Both the position numbers and the translations under genes were made by a program. From the NCBI GenBank assembly GCA_033065855.1, contig JAVXUO010001799.1, positions 186,001 through 250,000 of the forward strand: 64,000 nt of DNA. The letters are read 5' to 3'. How positions within the stretch are numbered: position 1 is the stretch's first letter; each line of letters starts with the position of its first letter. Shown here one piece after another: positions 46,839 through 58,948 of the stretch. Below the pieces are notes generated by a model. It was not told where the DNA came from. It saw only the letters and a program-made list of their open reading frames with translations, and did not search any database. Source of the stretch: Escallonia rubra (Eukaryota; Streptophyta; Magnoliopsida; Escalloniales; Escalloniaceae).

Positions 46839-48352
46839 ATGGAAGAGGGATCAGCAACCACTCGACCACCGTTGTTGAAGGATGACAACTATAGCTATTG
46901 GAAAAATCAAATGAGAAGCTTCTTGAGGTAGGAAACCTATGCGTGGTATGTCATAAAAAATGGTCCGATCATTCCTATGAATGATGGCCCAAACAGAACC
47001 AAGTTCCCCAATGGAATCCTTGAAATGGATACGCAGGAGGCGCAACTCTTCTTTATGGACGATAGAGCAAAAAACATCATCAGTTGTGGTCTCGACATCA
47101 ATGAATATAATCGAGTATTAGCATGTGAGATAGTTCAAGAAATGTGGAAGCTGTTGGAGGTTACCCATGAAGGTACAAATCAGGTGAAGGAAACCAAGAT
47201 CAATATGCTTGTCAAGCAGTATGAAGCCTTCAAGATGAAGGAAAATGAGTCCATTAATGAGATGTATTCTAGATTCACTCTTATTACAAATGGACTCAGG
47301 CTTTTGGGGAAAGTGTACCCCGAAAAGGAGATGGTAAAAAAAGTTCTTAGATCTCTTCCTAAGAGATGGGAAGCTAAACTTACTGCCATTCAAGAAGCTA
47401 AAGACTTGAATGTGCTCAAATTGAAAGAGCTAGTGGGATCTCTGATGACTCACGAAATCACAATGAAAATTCATGATGAGGAAGAGACCACCTCGAAGAA
47501 GAAAAGTTTGGCTCTCAAAGCTGAGGCCTCGCACGAACCTGAGAGCCATGAGGATTCTGACCAAGACATGGCTTTCATCACTCAAAAATTCAAGAAGTTC
47601 ATAACAAATCAGAGAGATGGGAAAATAAAGAAAAATCAATCAACCCAGTCATAACAAAGAAATAACAGTGCTTGGAATTCAAGAGAAAATTTTGATGCTT
47701 GTTATGAGTGCGAAAAAATTGGACACATCAAGAAATACTGTTTGCAGCTCAAGAACAAGTGGCCAAGTAGCAGTAGCAGAGAAACCAAATAAAAGAAGGT
47801 CAAATCCAAAAAGGCTTTACTTATTTGGGATGACTCCGACGAAAGTGATGAAGAGAAGAGCGAAAATGATGATATAGATCAACTGTGCTTTTATGGCCAA
47901 TGATGGTCAATCCAATGAGGTAATCCCATCTACTAATCTTGATTATGATAAACTAGAATTAGCTTTTCCTGAATTAAGAGATAGTCATGAAAAATTAAAG
48001 GTTAAAGATGTTGCTCTAAAAAGAAAGGCCATTTCTTTAATCAACATTGTTGAAGAGTTGGCTAGTGAAAAAGAAAAAGATTGAGTTTTATATCAACAAA
48101 AACACTTATTTGAAAAATGATCTGATTGCTTCTAAAAAGGAAAACTTTGATTTATCTTCTAAAATCCAGTCTCTCAAATGTGTAAAAACCCCTGTAAAAA
48201 ATGAGCTTTTTAAATCTCAATTGGAAATATTTTCTACTCAAAAGGAGAAAATAGAAAAAGAGATCGAAGATCTGAACTTTACACTTTCAAAATTTATACA
48301 TGGAAGAGAGAACTTGGATATAATTTTGGGAAGACAAAGGTGTGTTTTTTAA
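46839..48352 (+). pseudogene. Copia-2 gag (multiple stops)
   Basis: ATG at 46839 with MEEGSATTRPPLLKDDNYSY, a stop about 30 codons in (near 46928), then a long open stretch 46977-47654 covering the capsid-like domain ('WKLLEVTHEGTNQVKETKIN', 'YPEKEMVKKVLRSLPKRWEA'). After a stop at 47652, a zinc-knuckle remnant 'CYECEKIGHIKKYC' appears near 47699, then acidic and coiled-coil-like segments to 48352. It lacks the A-run frameshift of Copia-1 but has more stops. Confidence 0.85.
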
Positions 48353-48546
48353 AAGAGTGGGATTGGTTATGATCCTTCTAAGAAGCAAAAGTATTATAAA
48401 AATTTATTTGGCAAGAATCTAGCCTCATGCTCACCATTCACACTTTATGCAGCTTGTAATAAGAATGGACACTTAATGAAAAATTGTCCGCATATAGATA
48501 ATAGAAGTCAAGGATCCATTTCTGTCTATGGTAGAAAGAAGCAAGT

Positions 48547-51500
48547 TTGGGACCCAAGAAAGTGTGGGTACCTAAAGGACCAAAACCAGAATCTATTGTA
48601 GGTATGCATGAAAGCAAATGGATCCTCGACAGTGGATGCTTAAGGTACATAACATGTGATCGTTCATTGTTCTCTCGTATCACTCCAAAGGTTGGTGGCA
48701 TTGTTACCTTCAGAGACAACTCAAATGGAAAAATCATTGGTAAAGGTAAATTGGTAACGGTTCGATCTCTATTGATAATGTGTATTTAGTTGATGGCTTG
48801 AAATTTAATTTGATTAGCATTAGTCAACTAGTCGATAGTGGACATAAAGTATGTTTTGAAGGTGATCACTGTCTGATTCGCCATGACTCAAATGGAGGTA
48901 CCTTGGTTGGTAAGCGAGACGGTAACATCTATACTCTTTCATTGGATGGGTTTGATTCTTCTCAAGAAATCTGTCTTTCTGTCCAACAAAATGGTACTTG
49001 GTTGTGGCATCGTAGAATAGATCATGTTCATATAGACTTAATCAAGAAATTATTATCGAAAGAACTTGTTAGAGGCTAAATTTGTGAAGGATAAGGTTTG
49101 TGATGCCTGTCAATACGGCAAACAATCAAAAACATCTTGTCGTGCCAAATATGTTGTTTCTACCTCTCGTCCTCTTCAACTCCTTCATTTAGATCTTTTT
49201 GGCCCTACAAGATGTACATGCTAGCCTTGGTGGAAAATTTTATGCCTTCGTCATTGTTGATGATTTTTCTAGGTACACTTGGGTTCTATTTCTAAATCAT
49301 AAGGATGAGGTTTTGAAAATTTCTTTAGCCTTGTAAAACTTCTCGAAAATGAAAAAGAGTTGAAACTTGTGAAAATCCAAAGTGATCATGACGGCGAGTT
49401 TGAAAAAGATTTTATCCCCTTTTGTGATCAAAATGGCATTGCTCATGAACTTTCTGCTCCTCAGACTCCCCAACAAAATAGGGTAGTAGAGAGAAAGAAT
49501 CGTACTCTTCAAGAGATGGCGAGAATAATGCTTCACAAAAGTTCTTTGCCAAATTTTTGTCTAAAGCTGTCAGCACTTCTTGTTACGTATTGAACAGGGT
49601 TCTCATCAGACCAATTCTTGACAAAACTCCTTACGAACTTTTCTCTAATCGAAAACCAAAAATTGATTACTTCAAAATTTTCGGTTGCAAGTGTTTTATT
49701 TTGAACAATCTTGAGAACTTGGGTAAGTTTGATGCAAAATTTGACAAGGGTATCTTTCTTGGTTGTTCTATAAAGGTAAAGCATAAATAGTTTATAATCG
49801 TAGGACTCTTGCTGTTAAAGAATCAATTCATGTTGTTTTTTAAGAGTCTAATATTGAAAATCTAAGTAAGCATGCAGATGATGACAACGAGAATCTTCCC
49901 CTCAGCTTCAATAAATTAGATATTTCAACAAATGGAGGGGGCAATTCAACTTCATTTTCAAAAAGGAAATACCGAAACTCAACCTCTTCCTAAGAGCTAG
50001 AGATATTCCTCTAACCACCCAAGGGAGCAAGTAATTGGTAATGTTGAACGTGGGGTAACTACCCGATCTTCTGTAAATCTTTTATGTGTTAATTTTGCTT
50101 TTCTTTCTCAAATTGAGCCAAAAACTATTCACGAGGCTCTCAAAGATGATGGATGGATTCTTGCCATGCAAGAAGAATTGAATCAATTTGAAAGAAGCAA
50201 TGTTTGGTCTCTAGTCCTGCCTCCGATTCAACAAAAGGTCATTGGCACTAAGTGGGTTTTTCGAAACAAACTTGATAAAGATATGGCCATATTGTTCGAA
50301 AAAAGGCTAGACTAGTTGCTCAAGGATATAATCAAGTTGAAAGAGTCGATTTTGACGAGGCCTTTGCTCCTATTGCTCGACTTTAAGCTATTCGAATGCT
50401 TTTAGCATTTTCATGTCATATGAATTTTTACTCTATCAAACAGACGTGAAAAGTGCTTTCTTGAATGTGGTCATTCAGGAGGAATTTTTTGTCAAACAAC
50501 CTCTCGCTTTTGAAAATGAAAAATACCTCAATCATGTTCTCAAAATTGAAAAAGGCTTTGTATGGTCTTAAACATGCTCCTCGAGCTTGGTACGACGGTC
50601 TTAACAATTTTCTCATTGATCATGGATTCTCTCGTGGCAAAGTTGATACCCCTCTCTTTACCAAATCTCAAAATTCACATATTCTTATTGTCCAAATCTA
50701 TGTTGACGATATCATTTTTGGAACAACTAACGATGATCTGTGCCAAGAGTTTGCTGAGAATATGCGCAGGGAATTCGAGATGAGTATGATGAAAAAACTC
50801 ACGTTCTTCCTCGGTCTCCAATACACATGTGAGCTTTTGAAAAGATTTGGTATGGAAAATGCTAAACCTAGAGGTACTCCTATCTTTCCTACTGTAAATC
50901 TTGTTAAAGATGAAAGTAGTAAAGATGTAGATTACAAACTTTATCGTGGCATGATTGGTAGCTTGCTTTATCTTACTGCTTCTAGGCCTGACATAATGTT
51001 TAGCGTATGTATTTGTGCCCATTATCAAGCTTGTCCCAAAGAATCCCATCTTACCGCGGTCAAATACATTTTTAATTACCTTTCTCGGACGGTAAATTTA
51101 GGACTTTGGTATTCGCAAAATTCTTCATTTGATTTAGTTGGGTTTTCTGATTCCGATTATGCCGGATGTCTAGTTGATCGTAAAAGCACCAATGGCACTT
51201 ACCAATTCCTTGGTGAATCACTTGTATCATGGCATAGTAAGAAACATACATCTATAGCGCTTTCCACAGCCGAGGCAGAATATGTTGCAGTTGGTAGTTG
51301 TTGTGCTCAAGTTCTTTGGATGCGTCAAACCTTACGGGATTTTGGTGTTTCCTTAGATAATATTCTTATTATGTGCGATAGTAGTAGTGCTATTTGATAT
51401 TAGTAAAAATCATGTTCAACACTCTCGCACAAAGCACATCGATATCTGTCACCACTTTTTTAGAGACAACATTCAGAAAGGATTGATAGAATTCAAGAAA

Positions 51501-51602
51501 GTAGGTTCGGGAGATCAGCTTGCAGACATTTTTACAAAACCCTTGGTTGAATCAAATTTTTGTTCCCTTCGTCGTCGCTTAGGAATGTGTGATCTTAGCT
51601 AG
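48547..51602 (+). pseudogene. Copia-2 pol (protease, integrase, RT, RNase H; many breaks)
   Basis: Protease 'WILDSGCLRYITCDRSL' (near 48619), with His replaced in the usual SRHMT segment. GAG-pre-integrase 'WLWHRRIDHVHIDLIKKLL'. Integrase pieces 'VDDFSRYTWVLF', 'SDHDGEFEKDFIPF' and 'PQQNRVVERKNRTLQEMARI' at 49250-49540. RT: 'ALYGLKHAPRAWYDGL' and 'YVDDIIFG' (near 50701). RNase H: 'SDYAGCLVDRKSTNG', 'AEAEYVAVGSCCAQVLWMRQ'. C-terminus 'LADIFTKPLVESNFCSLRRR', stop at 51600. Frameshifts near 49075, 49220, 49310, 49790, 50285, 50545 and 51395, and an internal deletion before 50826 where Copia-1 has extra residues. Confidence 0.9.
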
Positions 51603-51639
51603 GTGTCACTTTAAAACTTTTTGCTCTCACCTGATCTTT

Positions 51640-51900
51640 TCAGTCGAAGGAAATGACATTTCCTTCGAATGAAAAATTTTCAGTCGACTGGAAAGTTTTC
51701 AGTCAAATAAATTTGTCTTTTTTCGCTCCTGTCCTTTTCTGTCGAAGGAAATGAACTTCCCTTCGAATGAAAACTTTTTGGTCGAATGAAAAGTTTCATT
51801 CCAATGAAATTGAAGCTTTTTACAGCCTTATTCTTTTTGACCTTTTCGTTCGAATGAATCCGGACTTTCATTCGAATGAAAACTTTCGTCTATTTATACC
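51640..51900 (+). repeat. Palindromic CATTCGAATG-type repeats between pol and env-like ORF (Copia-2)
   Basis: Several copies of TTCGAATGAAA, some forming CATTCGAATG palindromes (for example near 51869), mixed with CAGTCGA(A/C) units like those of Copia-1. It holds the same position as the AGTCGACT array of Copia-1. Confidence 0.8.
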
Positions 51901-51993
51901 CCATGTTTTCACTGTTTACTTTTTTACAGTGCTCACGTCACTTTCTACCTCGTTTAACTCAAACACCTTTTTCACTCCTTGTCTTTTTCTGCC

Positions 51994-53613
51994 ATGGACG
52001 CACCATCCATGCGCCGCCCTCGCTCATGTCGTTGCCTCCAATTACAAGAAGAAACTGACAGTGAACCTGAAGTTCTACCAGTCCCCTCTCGTCGCGGCAC
52101 ACGTACCTCTACTCCTGCTCCACACGCTCACTCTGCTGGTCTTGTCAATCCATCTCCGTCAACCGCTATCTCTAACACTCCAGGTACCAATACTCATTCT
52201 GAATACTATCCCCATGTGATACGCATGTTCTATGCCAACATGTCGTATAACTCCACCACTTCCGCCACTCTCGAGTCTTACGTCAATCGTATGACCATTT
52301 GTCTCACTGCCACCTCCTTAGCCCAAATTCTTGACTTTTCCAACCAATCCTCTCTTATCGTGTTCCCGAGAAATTCATGGTCCACATGCAGACTCTTCAC
52401 TCCTCTTTAACAAAGTCAAACATTGTTCAATGATCATTCTCTCACTTCAGCTAAAAAACATGTCCTTACCGATCTTTCCCCTTTACACCGTGCCCTACAC
52501 TTAATTCTCACTTATAACCTTGCGGGTCGTTCAGGATCTTATGCTATATTTACCTACCTTGACATTATCATTCTTACCCACTTTATTCACGATTCTCCAT
52601 TAAATCTTGTGGATATTATAATGTTAAATATGGCTTCCCGCAAAGGAAAAACTAATGTCATCTTCCTTATGGCCTCCTTCTTTCTAAAGTTTTTGCTCAC
52701 TTCAAAGTTCCCCTCTCCACAAAGTTCCCCTCTCCACATCTGTATCCAAATGCGTCACTATTCCTCTCACTCACTGCCTTAACATCAGCTATCTCTATCC
52801 CGCTGGTTTCACAATTAGAACTAACCCCACTACCCATGCCTTCTCTCTTGAGCGGGCAGTACCACCAGAGTTAACTCAAGTCCCTACTTTCTCTTCTGTA
52901 CCCAGTTCCTCCATTCCACTACCTCACCCCTCTGACTTTAGCTCTTCTGCACCACCTCATCCCTCTGACCCTAGCTCTTCTGCACCAACTCACCCCTCTG
53001 ACCCCACTGCTTCCGCCCTTTTTCAGTCCCTAACTGACTTTTCCAACATTAACTTTGATGATTTTCTTAATTTTGACACCTCCTCTCTCTCTCAAACCAG
53101 CTCTCTCGCCTATCTAACACTGTTCAACTTCTTCTCGAGTCCCAAACTACTCTAGCTGCCACTGTCACAGCCAACCAAAACGCTCTTCTTCACCACTTAT
53201 CTAATCTCCAGACTTCTTCAAACCAACTTCTCTCCAATCAAATTGATTTTCACACTCTTTTAAATGATCTCATCTCCAACATTTTCTCTCTTCCCCTTAA
53301 CCACACTCCAATTTTGGACAGCTTGACTCGCATGCAACAAGATCTGCAACGTTAGCATGAAGCTGCTCTTCAAGCCAATCGTCGCCAAGCCTATTTATCT
53401 CTGTGTATCCTAACTGAGCATAACCAATTTTTGGTGCATCAGATCTTTGACCAATCGCATGGTTTTTACGTCACTCGTCTCGACGTCTTTCCATCCCACC
53501 ATGGCGGAACTGAAGGCGAGCAGTGATTTTTCAATCCAAACATCCCTTACAATTCCCCAGTGCCACGGTCGCCTCGTGTGGTAGAAGTTTTTGTTGCTTT
53601 GCCCACTTTTTGA
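51994..53613 (+). pseudogene. Copia-2 env-like third ORF (broken)
   Basis: Starts MDAPSMRRPRSCRCLQLQEE, with a basic/acidic N-terminus as in Copia-1. Then 'YYPHVIRMFYANMSYN', 'YVNRMTICLTATSLAQILDF' and, after a stop at 52408, 'LHRALHLILTYNLAGRSGSY' and 'FTYLDIIILTHFIHDSPLN', the same plant-transposon-protein-like domain. Pro/Ser-rich linker (52860-53010), helical segment and C-terminus follow in shifted frames. The Pro-rich N-terminal region is shorter than in Copia-1. Function unknown. Confidence 0.7.
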
Positions 53614-53799
53614 TTTGACAAAGGGGGATAACTCATTATTGTACATGGAACTGATTATTGTACTTGAATTATTGAACTGATTATTGTAGAATCTCTTTTT
53701 GAAATATTAAATGGTTCATAATATTTAGTTCTTTGTTAATGATTATTTTATCCAGGGGGAGTATGTTGTATTATGTTAGATTAATGTATTGTCATCATC

Positions 53800-53812
53800 A
53801 AAAAGGGGAAGA
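53800..53812 (+). other. Copia-2 polypurine tract
   Basis: AAAAAGGGGAAGA one base before the 3' LTR start TGTTGAC at 53814. Confidence 0.9.
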
Positions 53813-53813
53813 T

Positions 53814-55102
53814 TGTTGACTTTGAGAGTCTAGATTCATTATTTTGATGATTCCAAGATTACTGCTCTAACATTAATCTAAAAATGTTATTGAGTATAAT
53901 TTCTGGACCAATCATAGCATGAAATATTCTCCGGTCAAAGACTCTGGACTTGGACTTGGACTTAGACTTGGACTTGGACTTAGTATAGTTTTCTTTCTTT
54001 CTAAATAATCTAAAGCTAAGCCTTCTTAAAGATCTATCAGAAAATCAAAAAGGACAAACCAAGAAGTTTTCATTCGAAGCAAAATGTTTTCATTCGACTG
54101 AATCTTGCAATCCTCACTTATCTGGATTTAAAATCATTTTCATTCGAATCAAAAGTTTTCATTTGAAGCAAAAGATTTTCATTCGACTAAATCCTTAAGT
54201 CCTCACTTATCTGGATTTAAAATCGTTTTCCTTCGATGCAAAGGTTTTCATTCGAAGCAACCATTTTCATACGAAGCAAAAGTTTTTCATTCGACTAAAT
54301 CCTTCAGTCATAGCATGTCTGATATTAAATGTATTTTCATTCGAAGCAAAGATTTTCATTCGACTGAATCTTTCAGTGGCCCCAAGATATCTCTACTCTT
54401 GAAATTGATTCCAATGAATCTTAGATTCATTCGACCGATTTCTTTAGAGATGATTTAACTGAAAATTCCTTCAAATGATTTTATACATTCATTCGAATGA
54501 ATCTCTGTGTTATCCCTTTTTCTACTTTTCATCTGTCATATTCCTTCCAGTATAAAAGGGATCCTTAGAGAGTTTATTCTTAACTTTCCAATCTCTGAAA
54601 ATTCTCTCTTACTCCTCTAAAAAAGACTCACAACTTATTTATACATCTTTATACTATTCCTTGAGCGAGTTCATTGTTTTAGATCTTCTATAACAAGCTT
54701 CTTGGAAAGGTTTTTTTAAGATTTTTAGATCTTCCCACCTAAGAAAGTTTAGCTCAATTATTTTCATTGTAATATCTACTCATTGGAGAGTGTGAACTGT
54801 ATTTCAAATTGTATTCTTCATTTCACTTGTAATCGTTAGAAACCTTGAAGGGGTTTCAGATCTGTACAGTGGTTTGAGCTAGCACCCAAAGCTAGCTGTA
54901 GTGAAAGGCTCGAGTAGGTCTCCCTTATGTGGAGTGCTCGGGGACTGGATGTAAGTAGTTGAGGTCGAACCAGTATAAATTCTTGTATCGATTTGTTTTT
55001 GCTGCATTTGTTGTTATCTTGATTAGCTAAATTTTAAATTTCTGATTAGACCTATAAACACCTATTCACCCCCCCCCCCCAAAGTGTGTTTAGAAACCTA
55101 CA
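53814..55102 (+). mobile_element. Copia-2 3' LTR (1289 bp)
   Basis: Same ends as the 5' LTR. It differs by a local expansion of a GACTTG hexamer (53946-53986) and different CATTCGAAGC repeat content. TATA-like GTATAAAAGG near 54551; C-run near 55070. Followed by TTATG, the target duplication. Confidence 0.93.
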
Positions 55103-56594
55103 TTATGAACTTTGAAAAATCTATAAATTCACCCCCTCTTCTTCACATTTTTCACACCAATCTTCTCACTCTCTCTTATCTAAATTCTACAAGCTCTCCT
55201 ACCATTGTTATTTGTTACTAAGTACAAACCCTCTCCAATTTTCAATTATATGTATTATTTAATTATTTAGTGGTTTATTCTTTTTCATTTAATTACTCTT
55301 ACGAGTTTTAGTTTTCATTCTTGTCAAACAATTTTAGCGTCAAATATGTCAAGAATATTTAGATCACGTAGTAAAAAACGTCCAGCAACACCATAAGCAC
55401 TAGAATTTCAAGATCCACCACTATTGGGTATAAATACCAAAAATAACTTTCAGTTTAACCAAAAAATTCCAGAATTTGAATATACATCTTCACAAGATAC
55501 CCAGCATTTTAGTCAAGAACGTAACACAACTCGATTGGCGAAACTACAACTCCAGGGATAATTTTATCCTGATGAGTGGTCATCATGATGAAAGACCGAG
55601 CAATCCTGCCTCCAGAAGTCCACAAGGGGAAACAAAGCTCAATGTTGGAATCATTTTGACGATATTACAGTTGATGGCGATCAAAAAGCTCAATGTAAGT
55701 ATTTGTGAATTTTGTTTTTCGTGTGTTAGTGGTAATTAAGATCTTAATAGGCATTACTCGACATGTGCACCTAATCAAGCCCATGCCGATTCTACCCAAA
55801 CACAATTATCTTTTGATGGTAATTTATTTATTTATAATCAGCGACATGAAAGAGACAGTCTTGCTGAATTTATTGTTACGATGAACAAGTTTTTTATTTT
55901 GCTGATAATGATAAGTACTCTAGCTATATGAAAACTTACGTGCAACCTTTGTATAAAAAGGTTCACAGAAACACATATACGTTTGATGCACTTAGTCAGT
56001 ATAATGTTGCTAAATGACGCTTGATTAATTATTTTGATAAATTTGATGGTAGAGTTAGTCTTACTTTTGATGTTTAGAAATCTCCTTTTACTCTAGTTAA
56101 TTATGCTTATGTGATGGCCCATTGGATTGATTCTGATTGGCTTATGAACAAGAAAATTATCGGTTTTGAACTCGTTTACTATTTGCATGATGCTATTACG
56201 TTGCTAATATTATAGTCCAAGTATGTAACACGTTTAAAATAAAGGACAAAATTATGAGTATCTGTTTTGATAATGCTTTTAATAATATAGCTGCTATTGA
56301 AGTCTTAAAGACAAACCTTAGACCTATACTTGATGGTAAATTATTTCATGATCCAAGTATTTGCTATATAATTAATTTAATTGTTCGTTTAACTGCTGCA
56401 AGAGGTATTCTTCACAAAATGAGGGGCATGGCAGCGTACATTAATTGTTCGGTCCGAGAATACAACAATTTAAAGCTTTGTGTGTTCAATATAGTTTGCC
56501 TCGTAGAAGACCACTTACAGATGTCGTGCATAGGTGGAACTCCATATATCAAATGCTTTTACATGTTATGGTATAGAAAGAAGTGTATATTCAC

Positions 56595-57303
56595 TAGGAA
56601 TGGCAATGGGCGGGTTGGATGCGGATCTTATAAAATCCAAACCCGCCCTGGTAGTCCTAAAACCTCGTACCGCCCCACCCCGCCACCGGATCATCTAAGT
56701 GCAATACCATAACCGATCCTAAGCAAGTGCAGAAAACCCGTCCCCCGCCCCACCCTGGCAATTCACTTGAAGCCACCCACAGTTAGACAATTTTGCAATT
56801 CATCATCCATTTACCACGCCACCCTAACCTAATCATTTCCCTAACCTTAATTCCGGTCACTTCTTCTCATTTCCGTTCACACGCATAGCTGCGGCAGGCC
56901 ACGCAACATGACGCCGTCCCTACCCCCACAGGTACTCCACATGCCTCCCTTCTCAAACATCAACTATAGCCCATAAAATGCAAAAATGCAAACCCTAGTC
57001 CAACGTCTAAAGTCGTTCACGATGTTTCCAATGAGACACAACAACGAAGCGATAATTGTGCTCTCGTCCAAGTTCTCGGCCGATTTGCTGATCGATGAAG
57101 AAATCGATGCTGACGTGATCTCAATCGTCGTCGAGTAGGTTAACTACATTCTCACTAGGATCTATGCGGGGGAGAAGAAGAGAAAAAGAAGGCATTGACA
57201 GTCGGCGAGAGGGAGGGAAGAAGCTGGCGGCTGATGGAGTTAACTGGGTATGTGGCAGTGTGAGAGAGAAGATAGAAGTTTTAGGGTTTGTGTTCTTTGG
57301 GAG

Positions 57304-57372
<69 letters not shown>

Positions 57373-57594
57373 CTTAAGATGGACGACTAAGATTGACTGA
57401 TGTAAAGGGTTAGTACACCGGGGCGGATACCGGGGCAGGTTAGACACAATACCATACCCGACCCTGACCCGTTGCAGAATTTAAAAAAAAATACCATATT
57501 CGCCTCATGACCCGATCAAAGTCAAAATGACTCACTCCTATCGGATCGGGGCGGTTCAGAGATCCGCCGGATGCGGATCTTATTGCCATCCCTA
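56595..57594. mobile_element. Nested non-autonomous hAT element (~1.0 kb)
   Basis: Inverted termini TAGGAATGGCAATGGGCGGG and, reversed, TAGGGATGGCAATAAGATCC, a very common plant hAT end. Flanks ATATTCAC/TTATTCAT share TATTCA (six of eight). The transposase reading resumes on the right. Interior GC-rich near the ends (GGATGCGGATCTTAT at both sides), no transposase. Confidence 0.85.
57308..57372. repeat. (AC)n(AT)n compound microsatellite
   Basis: About 15 AC units followed directly by about 16 AT units, within the nested hAT copy. Confidence 0.97.
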
Positions 57595-58948
57595 TTATTC
57601 ATTGCATATTAACCATGTTCTCACAAGGCTTGCCAAGTTACGACGAATGGCAGATGACTGAACACCTAGTTGAATTTTTGGAAGTATTTTACACGTCTAC
57701 CGTTCTATTGTCTGGTACGTACTATACCATGTGACCTATCTCTATAGTAGAAATTCTAAAAAATGCTAACATTTTAGCGAAAAATGGAGATATATAGGAC
57801 GTTTCAGCGTATAGTAGAACATATGGACATTAAGTTTAATAAATATGGGGCGGAATTGCCTCTTGTTTTTGCTGTCGCCACTTATTTGGATTCTAGGTAA
57901 AAGTTGCATGGCGCGGATATATCAACAATAGAAATATCTAAACAAATGTGCGACAGGGAAGCTGCCACAACCGAGCTTACAAAGAAAGTGAGTAAGTCAT
58001 TTGAAGATCTTTATAGCTTATATCGAAATTCCGTTGACTTGCATGGGCAAATTACATCGTCAAGCGGTAAAATATATTACGGATCATATCTTAAGGGCCT
58101 TAAACATTGTGGCAAAACAAACAACAAGGGAATGTACTTCTAGTTCTACACGATCGTCTTCTTTTTCCTGTTTTAATGAAATTAGTTTATATGCAAATTA
58201 TGATCATTATTCTTCATTACCAATAGATGAGCAGATGAATTTTGATTTGTTAACTTTTTGGAAATAAAATGCAATTTATAAAACTTTATCCCGAATTGTC
58301 GAGGATGTATTACTGATGCAAGCCTCCACGGTTGCTTTAGAGTCGGCATTTTCAACGAGTGAGAGGGTGTTGGATGATAGGAGGAATCGTCTTAACCCTG
58401 AATCACTCGAGCTATGTATATGTTGGAAGGATTATCTTGATGCAAAACATCGAGAGCAAGATAAACCACTTGGTGATAGGCAGCGCAACAATTCGAGCGT
58501 TAAAGATTTTTCGGATGTTTAGCCAATTTCCTTTTCTTTTCCTTTTCTCAAGTTTTTAGAATAAATTATTCCTCAAAATATAGTTTACATTTTTGACGTG
58601 GATTATTTTCAAGCAAATTAAATGTATTTAAAGTAAACAATGCACATGAGAATGTGGCTATTACAAGCAAAAAATATATATATTTTCACTTTTTTGGACA
58701 AATAATCGGTCATAAATCCGGATAAAAGGATGATGACCTATGAATAAATTTATGTTAAATTTAATTTTATTGCAAAATAAAAAATGAATTAATTTTTTAT
58801 TTAGGTCCGGGCCTGACTTGGGGTTGGGGGCCTAGGGCTTGAACTTGGACCGGGTCTTGATATCCTCCAAATGGCCCGACCTAGGCCCAACCCGGTTCCC
58901 CACGATCCAGAGCCTGGCCCGGTCCATTTTCCCGCCATTGACACCTTA

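Larger units (their letters stand above)
45534..55102 (+). mobile_element. Copia-2: full-length Sirevirus-type Ty1/copia element (9.6 kb)
   Basis: LTRs TGTTGACTTT...CCTACA, PBS at 46772, gag, pol, env-like ORF and polypurine tract, flanked by a perfect target duplication TTATG (45529-45533 and 55103-55107). It has the same architecture as Copia-1 and clearly related proteins, but different repeat families. By my count the LTRs differ more than those of Copia-1 (roughly 6-7% over the first ~150 aligned bases), and the ORFs have many more stops, so it is older. It is inserted within the hAT element, left of its transposase. Confidence 0.94.
55346..58522 (+). pseudogene. hAT (Ac-like) transposase, degenerate and interrupted
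   Basis: Putative ATG at 55346 (MSRIFRSRSKKRPATP then a stop). A BED-finger-like region near 55650 is badly decayed. The RNase H-like core is recognisable: 'SLTFDV', 'YVMAHWIDSDWLMNKKIIGF' (near 56110), 'CFDNAFNNIAAIEVL' (56265) and 'HKMRGMAAYINCS'. It is interrupted by the nested element 56595-57594. The C-terminal hAT dimerisation domain is well kept at 58240-58480: 'FDLLTFWK', 'MQASTVALESAFSTSERVLD', 'RNRLNPESLELCICWKDYL'. Many stops and frameshifts; not functional. In active form it would bind the element ends and excise it. Confidence 0.85.
45054..58948 (+). mobile_element. Old autonomous-type hAT element, split by two insertions
   Basis: Left end TAGAGGTCAAAAGGGGC at 45054. The right end at 58948, reversed, reads TAAGGTGTCAATGGCGGG. 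Subterminal GGCCC/GGGCC-rich repeats occur on both sides (45070-45310 and 58805-58940). Flanks GTAAAAAG/GCAAAAGA match at five of eight positions, a decayed 8-bp duplication. After subtracting Copia-2 (45534-55102) and the nested hAT copy (56595-57594), about 3.3 kb remains, a normal size for an Ac-like element, with a broken transposase. Both insertions therefore postdate it. Confidence 0.78.

Noticed and set aside
57121..57447. ORFs with Ile-Tyr and Val-Cys dipeptide runs
   Set aside because: Translation of the (AC)n(AT)n microsatellite.
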